Counted from the first letter of the stretch, positions 24,390-33,221 are shown. The stretch is 64,000 nucleotides of DNA from Bilophila sp964538355 (GCA_964538355.1 CAZIFC010000008.1:1-64000); one strand, 5' to 3'. Program-made: numbers and translations. The notes: generated from the sequence alone by a model not told the origin.

Positions 24390-25511
24390 ATGGATTTTCT
24401 GCTCAATATGCTCTCGCACTGGGAAAGCGTCCTTGCGGTGCTGCTTGTCCTTGGCGGCCTTATTTTCTTCCACGAACTCGGTCACTTCAGCGTGGCCCGC
24501 ATGCTGGGTATCGGGGTTCGGACCTTCTCGCTCGGATTTGGCCCCAAGCTTGTGAAGTGGCGGCGGGGCAAGACGGACTATTGTCTTTCCCTTATTCCGC
24601 TGGGCGGGTATGTGGCCCTTGCGGGCGAGGAGGATGAGGCGGAAGAGCCTGATCCAAAAGGAAAAGAGATCGAAGGCGTGCTGTTCGCGCCGGAAGAGCT
24701 GTATTCCGGGCGTCCGGCCTGGCATCGGCTGCTGGTTGTGCTGGCCGGGCCGGTTGCCAACTTTGTGCTGGCACTGCTGATTTATTGCGGCCTTTCGTGG
24801 GCGCAGGGGCAAACCTACCTGCTGCCCGAAGTGGGCGATGTCTCTGCCGGGACGCCTGCCGCTGCCGCGGGCATCCAGAAAGGCGACCGCATCCTTTCCA
24901 TCGATGGCAAGGCCATCGAGGACTGGAATGCCGTCGCCGAGGGCGTTGGAGCCGGAAACGGCAAGCCTGTGACCATCGTGATTTCGCGTGGCGGCGTGGA
25001 CACCACGCTTACGCTGACTCCCGAGGCCAAGACCCGCCAGAACCTGTTTGGCGAAGAGAAGCCCGCGTGGCTTATCGGCATCCGGGCTTCCGGCGCGACC
25101 GGGCACATTCCGCTTGGCCCGGTGGCTTCGATTGGGGCGGGATTCCAGCAGACATGGGACATGATCGCCTTCACTCTCGAAAGTTTCGTCAAGCTGGTGC
25201 AGCGCGTGGTGCCTCTGGACAACGTGGGCGGTCCCATCCTCATCGCACAAATGGTAGGGCAGCAGGCCGAACAGGGGCTTTCCGCCGTACTCCTGCTTTC
25301 CGCGCTGATCAGCGTGAACCTTGGGATTCTCAACCTGTTGCCCATCCCCATCCTTGACGGCGGGCATATCGTGTTTTTCACCCTTGAGATGATCATGGGG
25401 CGGCCTGTCGGCATGAAGGCCCGGGAATGGGCCGCCAAGGTGGGCATGGCGTTCCTCCTTTGCCTGATGCTGCTCGCCACATGGAATGATCTTGTGAGGC
25501 TCTTCTCGTGA
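24390..25511 (+). CDS. rseP: Site-2 protease RseP
   Basis: RseP is an inner-membrane zinc metalloprotease that cleaves transmembrane segments, for example of anti-sigma factors and signal-peptide remnants. The 373-residue protein has HELGH in the first membrane segment (about residues 28-32), one PDZ domain around residues 140-215 (AAAAGIQKGDRILSIDGK), and the C-terminal LLPIPILDGGH motif carrying the third zinc ligand. One PDZ domain rather than the two of E. coli is common outside gammaproteobacteria. It abuts dxr and overlaps tsaB by four bases. Confidence 0.95.
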   Translation: MDFLLNMLSHWESVLAVLLVLGGLIFFHELGHFSVARMLGIGVRTFSLGFGPKLVKWRRGKTDYCLSLIPLGGYVALAGEEDEAEEPDPKGKEIEGVLFAPEELYSGRPAWHRLLVVLAGPVANFVLALLIYCGLSWAQGQTYLLPEVGDVSAGTPAAAAGIQKGDRILSIDGKAIEDWNAVAEGVGAGNGKPVTIVISRGGVDTTLTLTPEAKTRQNLFGEEKPAWLIGIRASGATGHIPLGPVASIGAGFQQTWDMIAFTLESFVKLVQRVVPLDNVGGPILIAQMVGQQAEQGLSAVLLLSALISVNLGILNLLPIPILDGGHIVFFTLEMIMGRPVGMKAREWAAKVGMAFLLCLMLLATWNDLVRLFS

Positions 25512-26302
25512 ATACGCTGATCATGAACGCGGCCGAAGGCCGCATCCAGCTTCTTGTCGTGCGGGAAAGGGACGTTCTGTGCGCCCAGGAGTGGAGTGCC
25601 CCCTCGCAGGGGACGGAGCTGCTGACACCGGTGCTGGCGGATACGTTCCGGCGGCTCGGAATGCGGCCTTCCGAGGTGTCCCGGATTGCCTGCGTTGCCG
25701 GCCCGGGAAGCTTTACCGGGCTGCGGCTGGTACTGGCAACGGCTGCGGCCTTCCGCCGGGCGACCGGTGCTGCGGTTGCGCCGCTCAATGTGTTGCAGGC
25801 ACTGGCGGCCTCGGTTCCCTTTGGGGCCTTGTTCCCGAGCAAGGCCATGCGGGTGCGGGTTGTCACCCACGCCAGAAGAGGGCTTGTGCACGGGCAGGAT
25901 TTCGTGTTCGGTCCCGGCTCGGCGGTTCCCGTCCCGGTGGAAGAGCCAGCGATGTGGGAGCTTGCGGCAGCCTGCGGCGGGGAACGCCCCGACGTCATGC
26001 TCGGCAGCGGGGTCGTTCGGAATCTCCAGACCTTGCGTGAGCTGTTTGGAACGCCCGCTCCGATTTTCCTGACCGCTCCGTTGCAGCCCTCGCCTCAGGC
26101 CCTGCTGGATCTGACGCTGGCCCTGCCCGAGTCGGCATGGGTGCATGCGGATCTCGATCCGCTGTATCTGCGCCCCTGCGATGCGGTGGACAACCTCGCC
26201 TCCATTGCCGCCAAGCGCGGTCAGGCTCCCGAGGAAGCCTTTGCCCGGCTTGAGGAACTGTTGAGGCCCTCCGCCGAAGCTGTCGTGAAAGCCTCGCGCT
26301 AG
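25508..26302 (+). CDS. tsaB: tRNA threonylcarbamoyladenosine synthesis protein TsaB
   Basis: TsaB is an inactive ASKHA-fold partner that scaffolds TsaD and TsaE in t6A37 formation on ANN-decoding tRNAs. The 264-residue protein shows the hallmark GPGSFTGLRLVLATAAAF at about residues 63-80 and the N-terminal LIMNAAEGRIQL strand. It is somewhat longer than E. coli TsaB (231) and its central region is divergent. Translation begins with GTG, overlapping the rseP stop. It is the last gene of the operon that starts at the sugar cluster. Confidence 0.88.
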   Translation: MNTLIMNAAEGRIQLLVVRERDVLCAQEWSAPSQGTELLTPVLADTFRRLGMRPSEVSRIACVAGPGSFTGLRLVLATAAAFRRATGAAVAPLNVLQALAASVPFGALFPSKAMRVRVVTHARRGLVHGQDFVFGPGSAVPVPVEEPAMWELAAACGGERPDVMLGSGVVRNLQTLRELFGTPAPIFLTAPLQPSPQALLDLTLALPESAWVHADLDPLYLRPCDAVDNLASIAAKRGQAPEEAFARLEELLRPSAEAVVKASR

Positions 26303-26412
26303 AATCTGTCGGAATGCCCATGCGCCCCCGCTGTCGCCCGCTGCTTGTTGCCGGGTTGCCTGCGGGGGCGTTTTTGTCTGTGCCAATGTTCCAAAATCCC
26401 GGGGAGGGAAAG

Positions 26413-27363
26413 ATGGTCCGTAATGTACTGGTCAGCTGTCTTGCTGTGCTGTTTTTGAGTTCTCCCGCTGGAGCCGGATCGTTGTGGGAGCCTCAGCCGG
26501 GCTTTCTGCCTTCGGATGCCCGCCGCGCCGTTCCCAACAACCCCGCGCCGCCGGAACGCACGGTTCCCGAGCATCGCCTCTCCGCGCTGCCGGTAGCGGA
26601 TGAGGGGACCATCCGCAGCGTTGCCACGCGGGAAAAGGTCGTGGCCCTGACCTTCGACCTCTGTGAGATGGCGGTGGTCAGCACTGGATATGATGCTGAG
26701 ATTTTTGATTTCTTGAGAGAGAAACACATCCCGGCAACACTGTTCATGGGCGGAAAGTGGATGCGTTCCCACAGCGAAAGGGCCATGCAGCTGATTGCCG
26801 ATCCGTTGTTTGAAATCGGAAACCACGCATGGTCGCACGGCAATTTCGGAATCATGGGGGAGCAGGCCATGCTGGAGCAGGTTCGCTGGACACAGGCACA
26901 GTATGAGCTTTTGCGGGAGGAGGTGCTCAGACGGGCGGCGGAAGAGGGGAGGGCTGTCCGCATTCCCGAAAGCATCCATCTGTTCAGGCTTCCCTATGGA
27001 AGGTGTTCCGACAGGGCCTTGTCCCTGCTGGCTCGGGAAGGCTTGCAGGTCATCCAGTGGAACGTGGTGGCAGAAACGACAGGAAACAACGCGGCGCGGG
27101 GGATAGCGGAAAGTGTGTTGGGTCAGGTGCGCCCCGGCTCCATCCTCCTGTTTCATGCCAACCGCGTGCCTCAGGGTTCCGCCGCCTTGCTCAAGGAAAC
27201 GGTCGCCGGCCTGCTCCAGAAGGGCTATCGGTTTGCAACCGTCGATGAGCTGTTGCAGCTCGGGAAGCCGCAGCGTGTGCGGAACGGCTATTTCAACAAG
27301 CCTGGGGATAACCTCATGCTGGACAAGCAGTTCGGCATCGACGGAACGGGCAGAAAACAATAG
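26413..27363 (+). CDS. Secreted polysaccharide deacetylase (NodB family) with a TFDLCE motif
   Basis: A 316-residue exported protein: the signal peptide MVRNVLVSCLAVLFLSSPAGAG is preceded by GGGAGGGAAAG. NodB-fold enzymes remove N- or O-acetyl groups from polysaccharides. Motif 1 is TFDLCE (80-85) instead of the usual TFDDG, so the second, metal-binding Asp is not in its normal position. Motif 2 NHAWSH is intact with His138 and His142. LFRLPYG, WNVVAET and SILLFHANR correspond to motifs 3-5. I recall a TFDLCE subgroup in other proteobacteria, so this is probably a real variant rather than an inactive enzyme. Substrate unknown. Confidence 0.85.
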   Translation: MVRNVLVSCLAVLFLSSPAGAGSLWEPQPGFLPSDARRAVPNNPAPPERTVPEHRLSALPVADEGTIRSVATREKVVALTFDLCEMAVVSTGYDAEIFDFLREKHIPATLFMGGKWMRSHSERAMQLIADPLFEIGNHAWSHGNFGIMGEQAMLEQVRWTQAQYELLREEVLRRAAEEGRAVRIPESIHLFRLPYGRCSDRALSLLAREGLQVIQWNVVAETTGNNAARGIAESVLGQVRPGSILLFHANRVPQGSAALLKETVAGLLQKGYRFATVDELLQLGKPQRVRNGYFNKPGDNLMLDKQFGIDGTGRKQ

Positions 27364-27751
27364 CGGCGGGCCTGTGATGTGAAAAACCTCCCAGTCAGGG
27401 GAGAACGTCACGCGGGGTATGATAAAGTGTGTTATAATTTTTATATCAATGCATTGTTTTTATTGTTGAAAATGAAATACCGCGCTGCGGTTTCCTTGAT
27501 GCCGCGGAGGTGCTTGCAGGAAAATACCGTTTAACCGGCTGTTCCTGTTGCGTATTGTCGTACAAGAGAAAAAAAGGTGGATCTCTTGTCACGCCCTGTT
27601 GAGAGTGATACGGTTTTTCCAATCGTAAAGGTTCCTGCACGGCGGCGGACTGTTCAATCTGGATGTCACGCTATGGTATTGCAGGAACATTTGCCGGTAT
27701 CGGCCAATGGTTCCCTTGAAAAGACACTGTGTTTCTGCAATTGGGAATGCC
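27364..27751. other. AT-rich intergenic region of 388 bp
   Basis: No convincing gene. It contains a TATAAT hexamer at 27433-27438 without a good -35, the perfect palindrome CAATGCATTG at 27447-27456, and a weak CTCCC/GGGAG hairpin just after the deacetylase gene. It probably carries the promoter of the small membrane protein at 27752. Confidence 0.4.
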
Positions 27752-28141
27752 ATGAACGCTCAAGAAAGACAACGCCGCGAAATCGTAATGAGAAGGATGC
27801 TTGTTCCTTTCATGGCATTGATCTTTGTATGTGCCTTTCTGGCAGATACCAATATGCTCCGTGCGGACAGGCAACAGTCCGTTGTATACGATTCCGGCTA
27901 TGCCATTGTCGACATGCAGAAGCAGAGCCTTGTTCTGGCGGAATCGCCCGAACACCTGAAGGGCCTTGATGCCAATCTTTTTTTAAGGCTTGTCCTCCCT
28001 ATCCTGCTTTTGGGGCTTCATGCGGGGTTCAATCTCCCTACGCGGCTGGTGCTGCCTGTTCGGCGGCCCGCGCCCGCGCTGCGGCAGTTTGACGCATGGG
28101 GCCTCCTGCCTTTCCCCCTCGCTCCTCCCCGCCTCGCCTGA
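27752..28141 (+). CDS. Small hypothetical membrane protein
   Basis: A 129-residue frame that I do not recognise. It has a basic N-terminus followed by a hydrophobic segment (MLVPFMALIFVCAFLADTNM) that could be a signal anchor. A polar middle section (VVYDSGYAIVDMQKQSLVL) precedes a second hydrophobic segment (LFLRLVLPILLLGLHAGF) and a Pro/Arg-rich C-terminus. TGGGA lies a few bases upstream of the ATG. The C-terminal third is low in conserved-looking features, so the frame could be partly spurious or frameshifted. It precedes the sulfate-exporter-like gene by 228 bases. Confidence 0.42.
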   Translation: MNAQERQRREIVMRRMLVPFMALIFVCAFLADTNMLRADRQQSVVYDSGYAIVDMQKQSLVLAESPEHLKGLDANLFLRLVLPILLLGLHAGFNLPTRLVLPVRRPAPALRQFDAWGLLPFPLAPPRLA

Positions 28142-28369
28142 GTCCCTGCCGGGTGTTTGCCTGCGAAAACACCTCGCTCTCCCTCGCTTCCTGCTCTCCT
28201 TTGATACGGCTTCAGAAAAGCATGTTCCTTTTCTGGAAACGGATACTCATGGATCTCGTCAAGCTCCGGTTACGGTTTCCGGGCTTGGACCGGATATATC
28301 CTGTGGCGGGCGCGTTCGTCATGGTGGCGGAGTCAGTCGTCCTGGACTGTCATACAAGAGGATACGGCT

Positions 28370-29812
28370 ATGGCAAAGAGCAATCTGACTGAAGACAAGA
28401 TAGCCCTGTTTTCCGGCTGTTTCATCTTCCTGCTGGCTGCCTTGAATCTGGCGCATATCGATGTGCTGGGCTGGGTTGTGAGCACAAGCATGTGGACCAG
28501 CCCGGAGAAGGCGTTTACGGCGACAACCGGCGCATACAAGGAGGCTTTGCCCGGCATCGTGTCGCTGCTGTTTACCTATGTGGGGCTGACCGCCTTGCTG
28601 TCGTTCGGCATCAAGCTGCTGGGCGGGGATGTCATCCGGTTCGTCAAGTCGTTCACCATTGTCTTTTTTATCAGTGAAATCTGCTACCTGCTGGGCGCGA
28701 ACGCGCATATCGCGGCAACGCCGGATGCACAGGCCAAGCTCGGCATCAGCTGGTCCATCGGCCTGACTACGGAGGCGGGCTTTATCGTCGCGCTGCTGGC
28801 GGGCATTTTTATCAGCAACGTGTTTCCGAGCATTGCCGAAAAGCTGCATGACGCCTGCCGCCCCGAGCTGTTCGTCAAGATCGCCATCGTGGTGCTTGGT
28901 GCGGAGCTTGGCGTGAAGGCCGCCGCCGCTTCGGGCATGGCCGGAACGATTATTTTCCGGGGACTGTGCGCCATTGTCGAAGCCTATCTGCTGTACTGGG
29001 CCTTTGTGTATTACGTTGCCCGCAAGTATTTCAAGTTCAGCCGTGAATGGGCCGTTCCGCTTGCGTCCGGCATTTCCATCTGCGGGGTGTCCGCCGCCAT
29101 CGCCACCGGCAGCTCCATCCGTGCCCGGCCTGTGGTCCCCATCATGGTTTCCTCGCTGGTCGTCGTGTTTACCTGCATCGAAATGCTGATCCTGCCCTTC
29201 ATCGCTTCGCACTTCCTGTACAACGAGCCGATGGTGGCTGGCGGCTGGATGGGCCTTGCCGTGAAGTCGGACGGCGGAGCCATTGCCTCCGGCGCGATCG
29301 CCGACTCCCTGATCCGTGCCCGTGCCTTTGAGCTGCTGGGCGTGCATTGGGAGGCCGGGTGGATTACCATGGTCACCACGACCGTGAAGATCTTCATTGA
29401 CGTCTTCATCGGCGTATGGTCGCTGGTTCTGGCGTGGGTGTGGACCGCCAAGTTTGACAAGACGAACGGCGAACGCACCATGCACTTCGGCGACGTGCTC
29501 GCCCGGTTCCCGCGCTTTGTGCTCGGCTACCTGATGACCTTCGTGATCATGCTGCTCATCTGCGTGAATGTGGATTGGCAGCCGCTCGGCAAGAGCGTCA
29601 TCAGCACGCTTGGGCCGCTGCGTACCATCTTCTTTACGCTGACCTTCTTCACCATCGGCATGGTTTCCAACTTCCACAAGCTGATGGAGGAAGGCATCGG
29701 AAGGCTGGCCATCGTGTATGTCGTGTGTCTTTTCGGCTTCATCATCTGGCTCGGGCTGTTCATCTCGTGGCTGTTCTTCCACGGTATGACCCCCCCGATC
29801 ATCGCCGGCTAA
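28370..29812 (+). CDS. YeiH-like putative sulfate exporter family transporter (extended)
   Basis: A 480-residue membrane protein with about twelve hydrophobic segments. It resembles the UPF0324/Cons_hypoth698 family (YeiH), members of which are annotated as putative sulfate or sulfite exporters. The resemblance is seen in the GISICGVSAAIATGSSIRAR segment (residues ~230-250) and the later AVKSDGGAIASGAIAD element. It is longer than YeiH (about 340). Export of sulfite or sulfate would fit organosulfonate use, as in TauZ of other bacteria, but the substrate here is inference. AGAGGA lies upstream of the ATG. A 56-residue membrane protein follows 34 bases later. Confidence 0.75.
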   Translation: MAKSNLTEDKIALFSGCFIFLLAALNLAHIDVLGWVVSTSMWTSPEKAFTATTGAYKEALPGIVSLLFTYVGLTALLSFGIKLLGGDVIRFVKSFTIVFFISEICYLLGANAHIAATPDAQAKLGISWSIGLTTEAGFIVALLAGIFISNVFPSIAEKLHDACRPELFVKIAIVVLGAELGVKAAAASGMAGTIIFRGLCAIVEAYLLYWAFVYYVARKYFKFSREWAVPLASGISICGVSAAIATGSSIRARPVVPIMVSSLVVVFTCIEMLILPFIASHFLYNEPMVAGGWMGLAVKSDGGAIASGAIADSLIRARAFELLGVHWEAGWITMVTTTVKIFIDVFIGVWSLVLAWVWTAKFDKTNGERTMHFGDVLARFPRFVLGYLMTFVIMLLICVNVDWQPLGKSVISTLGPLRTIFFTLTFFTIGMVSNFHKLMEEGIGRLAIVYVVCLFGFIIWLGLFISWLFFHGMTPPIIAG

Positions 29813-29846
29813 CCCCTTTCCCTTTTGACACTACAGGAGGCTGATC

Positions 29847-30017
29847 ATGGCAGACGCCAAGAACGTGAAGTTTCATGAAGAAGTGCAGAAGATGGAGTAT
29901 GAGCCTCTCGACGCTACCGAGCTGAAGCTCATCCACTGGAGCTGGGCACTCGGCCTCTTCCTGCTCGTGGCATTGTATTTCCTCAGCGACTATATCGCTC
30001 CCGGCGCGCACGGGTAG
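29847..30017 (+). CDS. Small single-span membrane protein next to the exporter
   Basis: A 56-residue protein beginning MADAKNVKFHEEVQKMEYEP. It has a charged N-terminal 27 residues, one membrane span (WALGLFLLVALYFLSDYIA) and a very short tail ending APGAHG. CAGGAGG seven bases before the ATG is an excellent ribosome-binding site. It is 34 bases downstream of the exporter gene, so the two are very probably one operon and the small protein may be an accessory subunit. I do not recognise a family. Confidence 0.78.
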   Translation: MADAKNVKFHEEVQKMEYEPLDATELKLIHWSWALGLFLLVALYFLSDYIAPGAHG

Positions 30018-30046
30018 AGCGCATCTGCAACAGGGGGAGGGAGAAG

Positions 30047-30103
30047 AATCGGGGCGTTGCCCCGAACCCCACCGGGGGAAATGATTTCCCCCGGTCCCCC
30101 TCG
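30047..30103. repeat. Palindromic repeat, copy A (57 bp)
   Basis: The element contains two palindromes, GGGGCGTTGCCCC and a CCGGGGGAAA/TTTCCCCCGG dyad, separated by GAACCCCA. An inverted copy at 30692-30747 matches at about 54 of 57 positions. It resembles REP/BIME-type intergenic elements. As RNA it would form two hairpins after the 56-residue gene. Confidence 0.8.
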
Positions 30104-30217
30104 GAATGGGGCAGCCGGGTTGCTCTTGCCGTTTGTAAGGGGTGAAGATTCACCTTGGCATGCAGGTGCGCTGTCCCTGGAACGGTTCGGTTTTACTTCA
30201 CAAAGGGATGGAAGGTC

Positions 30218-30442
30218 ATGAAGCAGTACAAGGTGCACTATATCGAGGCTCCCAACGGCATGGTTCGCATCAGCCAGGAACAGATCGTGGAGGCCCCCTC
30301 TTTCAACGAAGCCTTGGGGCGGTTCACGAGCTGGCCCGTGGTTGAAACCTATGACCATGCCTCGGCCTGCGCGCTGAATCCCGGAACCAGCGTTTATGAC
30401 ATGGAGGCATGGGAGGCCTTTCCGCTTGAAGCCCGCATGTGA
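30218..30442 (+). CDS. Small hypothetical protein between inverted repeats
   Basis: A 74-residue soluble protein that begins MKQYKVHYIEAPNGMVRISQ. GGAAGG lies upstream of the ATG, and a very strong terminator follows 41 bases after its stop, so it is probably expressed. The sequence suggests a small alpha/beta fold with several aromatic residues and no membrane segment; I do not recognise it. It is the only gene inside the 588-bp interval bounded by two inverted palindromic repeats. Confidence 0.7.
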   Translation: MKQYKVHYIEAPNGMVRISQEQIVEAPSFNEALGRFTSWPVVETYDHASACALNPGTSVYDMEAWEAFPLEARM

Positions 30443-30483
30443 GGGCGGGCGAGTTTCTCGCCTTCGATCGGTGGCAGGAAATG

Positions 30484-30531
30484 GGAAAAGGGTTCGGTTG
30501 CGTTGTGCGGCCGAACCCTTTTCCGTTTTTT
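30484..30531 (+). terminator. Strong Rho-independent terminator
   Basis: GGAAAAGGGTTCGG (30484-30497) and CCGAACCCTTTTCC (30511-30524) form a perfect 14-bp stem followed by GTTTTTT. The rest of the 30443-30779 gap holds only the second copy of the palindromic repeat. Confidence 0.92.
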
Positions 30532-30691
30532 GAAGGGCGGGGAGGGAGGAATGTCATCGCGGCAGAGGCGCGGGGATCGCGTACCGCACCTCCCCTCCGG
30601 TCAAAGCTGGAAGAGCGGGGTCGATGTCTGGGGGCGGTACGGTCTGAAACGTACCGACATCCAAACGGTTGCAGCCTTTTTATCCCCCTTA

Positions 30692-30747
30692 CGAGGGGGC
30701 CGGGGGAAATCGTTTTCCCCGGTGGGGTTCGGGGCAACGCCCCGATT
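30692..30747. repeat. Palindromic repeat, copy B (56 bp), inverted relative to copy A
   Basis: The reverse complement matches copy A with two substitutions and one single-base indel; the first 31 bases are identical. It lies 32 bases beyond the gdhA stop, where it could also help end the gdhA transcript. Confidence 0.8.
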
Positions 30748-30779
30748 TCCCCGCTGAAAACATCTGCTCGTCAGTCGGA

Positions 30780-32138
30780 CTAGTAGAGGCCCTGCTCGAT
30801 CATGGAGTCGGCCACCTTGCGGAAACCGGCGATGTTGCCGCCGAGCACATAGTTGCCGGACACGCCGAATTCTTCGGCGGTATCGTGGGCGGACTTGAAG
30901 ATGTTGGCCATGATATCCTTCAGCTTGGCATCCACTTCTTCAAAGGTCCACGCCTGCATGCTGGCGTTCTGGGCCATTTCGAGCTGGCTGGTGGAAACGC
31001 CGCCCGCGTTGGCGCACTTGCCGGGTCCGTAGGCGATGCCGGCGGCGAGGAAGGCTTCAATGGCCTCGGGGGTGGAGGGCATGTTGGCACCTTCGGAGAC
31101 GAGGCAGCAGCCGTTTTTGAGCAGGTTGGCGGCGTCGGTTCCGGTCAGTTCGTTCTGGGTCGCGCTCGGGAAGGCCAGCTGGCAGGGCACGTTCCACACA
31201 GGATGCTGATCCTTGCCGTAGTCCTTTACGGAGATGTACTTGGCATCCTTGCAAAGCTCGGCGTAGCGGGTAAGGGAGGCGCGTTCCACTTCCTTGACCT
31301 GCTTGAGCACGTCAAGGTTGATGCCGGCGGGATGGTAGATGCAGCCCTTGGAGTCGCTGGCCGTCACGGGCTTTGCGCCGAGCTGGTAGAGCTTTTCGAT
31401 GGTGTAGATGGCGACGTTGCCGGAGCCGGAAACGGCGCAGGTGGCTCCTTCCATATCCTTGTTGCGGGCCTTGAGCATGTTGGAGGCAAAGTAGACGCTG
31501 CCGTAGCCGGTAGCTTCCTTGCGGGCGAGCGAGCCGCCCCAGTTGAGGCCCTTGCCGGTCAGCACGCCTTCAAAGCTGGAGGTCAGCCGCTTGTACTGGC
31601 CGAACATGTAGCCGATTTCACGCGCGCCCACGCCGATGTCGCCGGCGGGCACGTCAATGGTGTTGCCGATGTAGCGGGAGGCTTCCGTCATGAAAGCCTG
31701 GCAGAAGCGCATCACTTCGGCGTTGGACTTTCCTTTGGGATCGAAGTCGCTGCCGCCCTTGGCTCCGCCGATGGCGAGTCCGCTCAGGCTGTTCTTGAAA
31801 ATCTGTTCAAAGCCGAGGAACTTCAGGATGCTCAGGTTCACGCTGGGATGGAAGCGGAAACCGCCCTTGTAGGGTCCGAGCGCGGAGTTGAACTGCACGC
31901 GGTAGCCGCGGTTCACCTGCACGCGGCCCTTGTCGTCGGTCCACGCCACGCGGAACATGATCTGACGCTCAGGTTCGACGATACGTTCCAGAATGCCGTT
32001 CTGCTGGTACTTGGAGTCCTTCAGGAAGAGAGGTTCCAGCGAGTTGAGGACTTCTTCCAGAGCCTGAATGAACTCGGGCTGGTGGGGGTTGCTCTTCTTC
32101 ACGTTGCGGATAACTTTCTGTACGTAGCTCGAAGCCAT
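30780..32138 (-). CDS. gdhA: NADP-type glutamate dehydrogenase
   Basis: GdhA interconverts 2-oxoglutarate plus ammonium and glutamate, usually in the assimilatory direction in this subfamily. The 452-residue hexameric-type enzyme has the substrate region GPYKGGFRFHPSVNLSILKF, the catalytic-lysine segment GGAKGGSDFDPKGKSN, and the coenzyme-binding loop AVSGSGNVAIYTIEKL (GxGNVA). The ATG at 32138 is preceded by AAGGAG; an in-frame upstream extension is not needed. It is transcribed alone, divergently from upp, from a 456-bp AT-rich region. Confidence 0.95.
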   Translation of the reverse strand: MASSYVQKVIRNVKKSNPHQPEFIQALEEVLNSLEPLFLKDSKYQQNGILERIVEPERQIMFRVAWTDDKGRVQVNRGYRVQFNSALGPYKGGFRFHPSVNLSILKFLGFEQIFKNSLSGLAIGGAKGGSDFDPKGKSNAEVMRFCQAFMTEASRYIGNTIDVPAGDIGVGAREIGYMFGQYKRLTSSFEGVLTGKGLNWGGSLARKEATGYGSVYFASNMLKARNKDMEGATCAVSGSGNVAIYTIEKLYQLGAKPVTASDSKGCIYHPAGINLDVLKQVKEVERASLTRYAELCKDAKYISVKDYGKDQHPVWNVPCQLAFPSATQNELTGTDAANLLKNGCCLVSEGANMPSTPEAIEAFLAAGIAYGPGKCANAGGVSTSQLEMAQNASMQAWTFEEVDAKLKDIMANIFKSAHDTAEEFGVSGNYVLGGNIAGFRKVADSMIEQGLY

Positions 32139-32459
32139 GATGCGTGCTCCTTGGCGGGCCTCCTCCCTTTCTCCGAGGAAGAGAACTCCTGTTTTTGACA
32201 ATTTGCGAAAACACACGATCTCGTTGTGTCCCTTCAAAGGGTGTTCCTGAAGGAAGATGGGGCACGTTTACGCCTTTTTAACACTTCTGGCAAGGTGTTT
32301 TGCTGTTTACATGCAACTATGCAGATTCAAATGGTAATACTGTTTATTACAAAAATGTAAAACAGGGGGTAAATCCTCTTTCGTGCGCGCGGTGTCCTTC
32401 TGAGGGGAGGGGGGGCTGCCGTGCGGCCGTTTTGCCGGGCACGCCTTCCGGGGCTGTTT
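32139..32459. other. AT-rich upstream region of gdhA
   Basis: No gene seen. On the gdhA strand it offers TTTACA and TATTAC hexamers 16 bases apart. They overlap the dyad GTAATA-CTGTT-TATTAC at 32334-32350, a plausible operator. The remainder is unremarkable. Confidence 0.4.
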
Positions 32460-32488
32460 TTGACAAAAGGGGAGCCTCGCTTTAAAGT
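32460..32488 (+). promoter_or_regulatory. Promoter of upp-uraA
   Basis: TTGACA (32460-32465) and TAAAGT (32483-32488) are exactly 17 bases apart. The leader of about 100 nt contains no clear PyrR-type stem that I can identify. Confidence 0.68.
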
Positions 32489-32594
32489 CATGGCATTTAT
32501 TTGCCCTGTTGACGGGCCTGCTTCCCGCTCTCCGACGTTTTCCGCTTCGGGGGAAGCTTTTCGGAATCTTTTATTCTCAAAGAGGAGAATGGGT

Positions 32595-33221
32595 ATGGCG
32601 GTTCATGTAGTCGATCACCCCCTCGTGCGTCACAAGCTCGGCATCCTGCGCAAGGAATCCACCTCCACCAGCGAATTCCGTATGCTGGCGAAGGAAATCG
32701 CGCGGCTGCTCATGTACGAGGCCACCAAGCACTTCAAGACGGAAAAGCGCACCATCAAGGGATGGGCCGGGCCTGTCGAGGTGGAATCCATTTCCGGCAA
32801 GATGGTTACCATCGTTCCCATCCTGCGGGCGGGCCTCGGCCTGATGGACGGCGTCCTTGATATGGTTCCCGGTGCGAAGATCAGCGTTGTGGGCCTGTAC
32901 CGCAATGAAGAAACGCTGGAACCCGTTGAATATTACGTCAAGCTTGCCAAGGAAATCGACCAGCGCATTGCCATTATCCTTGATCCCATGCTGGCTACCG
33001 GCGGCTCGCTCATCGCGACCATCGATCTGCTCAAGAAGCGGGGCTGCAAGCACATCCTGAGCCTGAACCTCGTGTGCGCTCCTGAAGGCATAAAAAAGGT
33101 TGAAGAGGCCCACCCCGATGTGGACATCTATACGGCGTCGGTGGATTCGCACCTTGACGAGCGCGGCTATATCATTCCCGGTCTCGGCGACGCCGGCGAC
33201 CGTATTTTCGGCACGCGCTAG
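32595..33221 (+). CDS. upp: Uracil phosphoribosyltransferase
   Basis: Upp converts uracil and PRPP to UMP in pyrimidine salvage. The 208-residue length is exact for the family. It has DHPLVRHKLGILRKEST at the N-terminus, the IVPILRAGLGLMDG segment, the PRPP-binding loop ILDPMLATGGSL, and the uracil-binding GYIIPGLGDAGDRIFGT at the C-terminus. The ATG at 32595 is preferred over one six bases earlier because AGAGGAG is then seven bases upstream. uraA follows after 63 bases. Confidence 0.97.
   Translation: MAVHVVDHPLVRHKLGILRKESTSTSEFRMLAKEIARLLMYEATKHFKTEKRTIKGWAGPVEVESISGKMVTIVPILRAGLGLMDGVLDMVPGAKISVVGLYRNEETLEPVEYYVKLAKEIDQRIAIILDPMLATGGSLIATIDLLKKRGCKHILSLNLVCAPEGIKKVEEAHPDVDIYTASVDSHLDERGYIIPGLGDAGDRIFGTR

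Noticed and set aside
28249..28392. Short frame starting MDLVKLRLRFPGLDRIY before the exporter gene
   Set aside because: It overlaps the start of the exporter in another frame, lacks a good ribosome-binding site and shows no domain.
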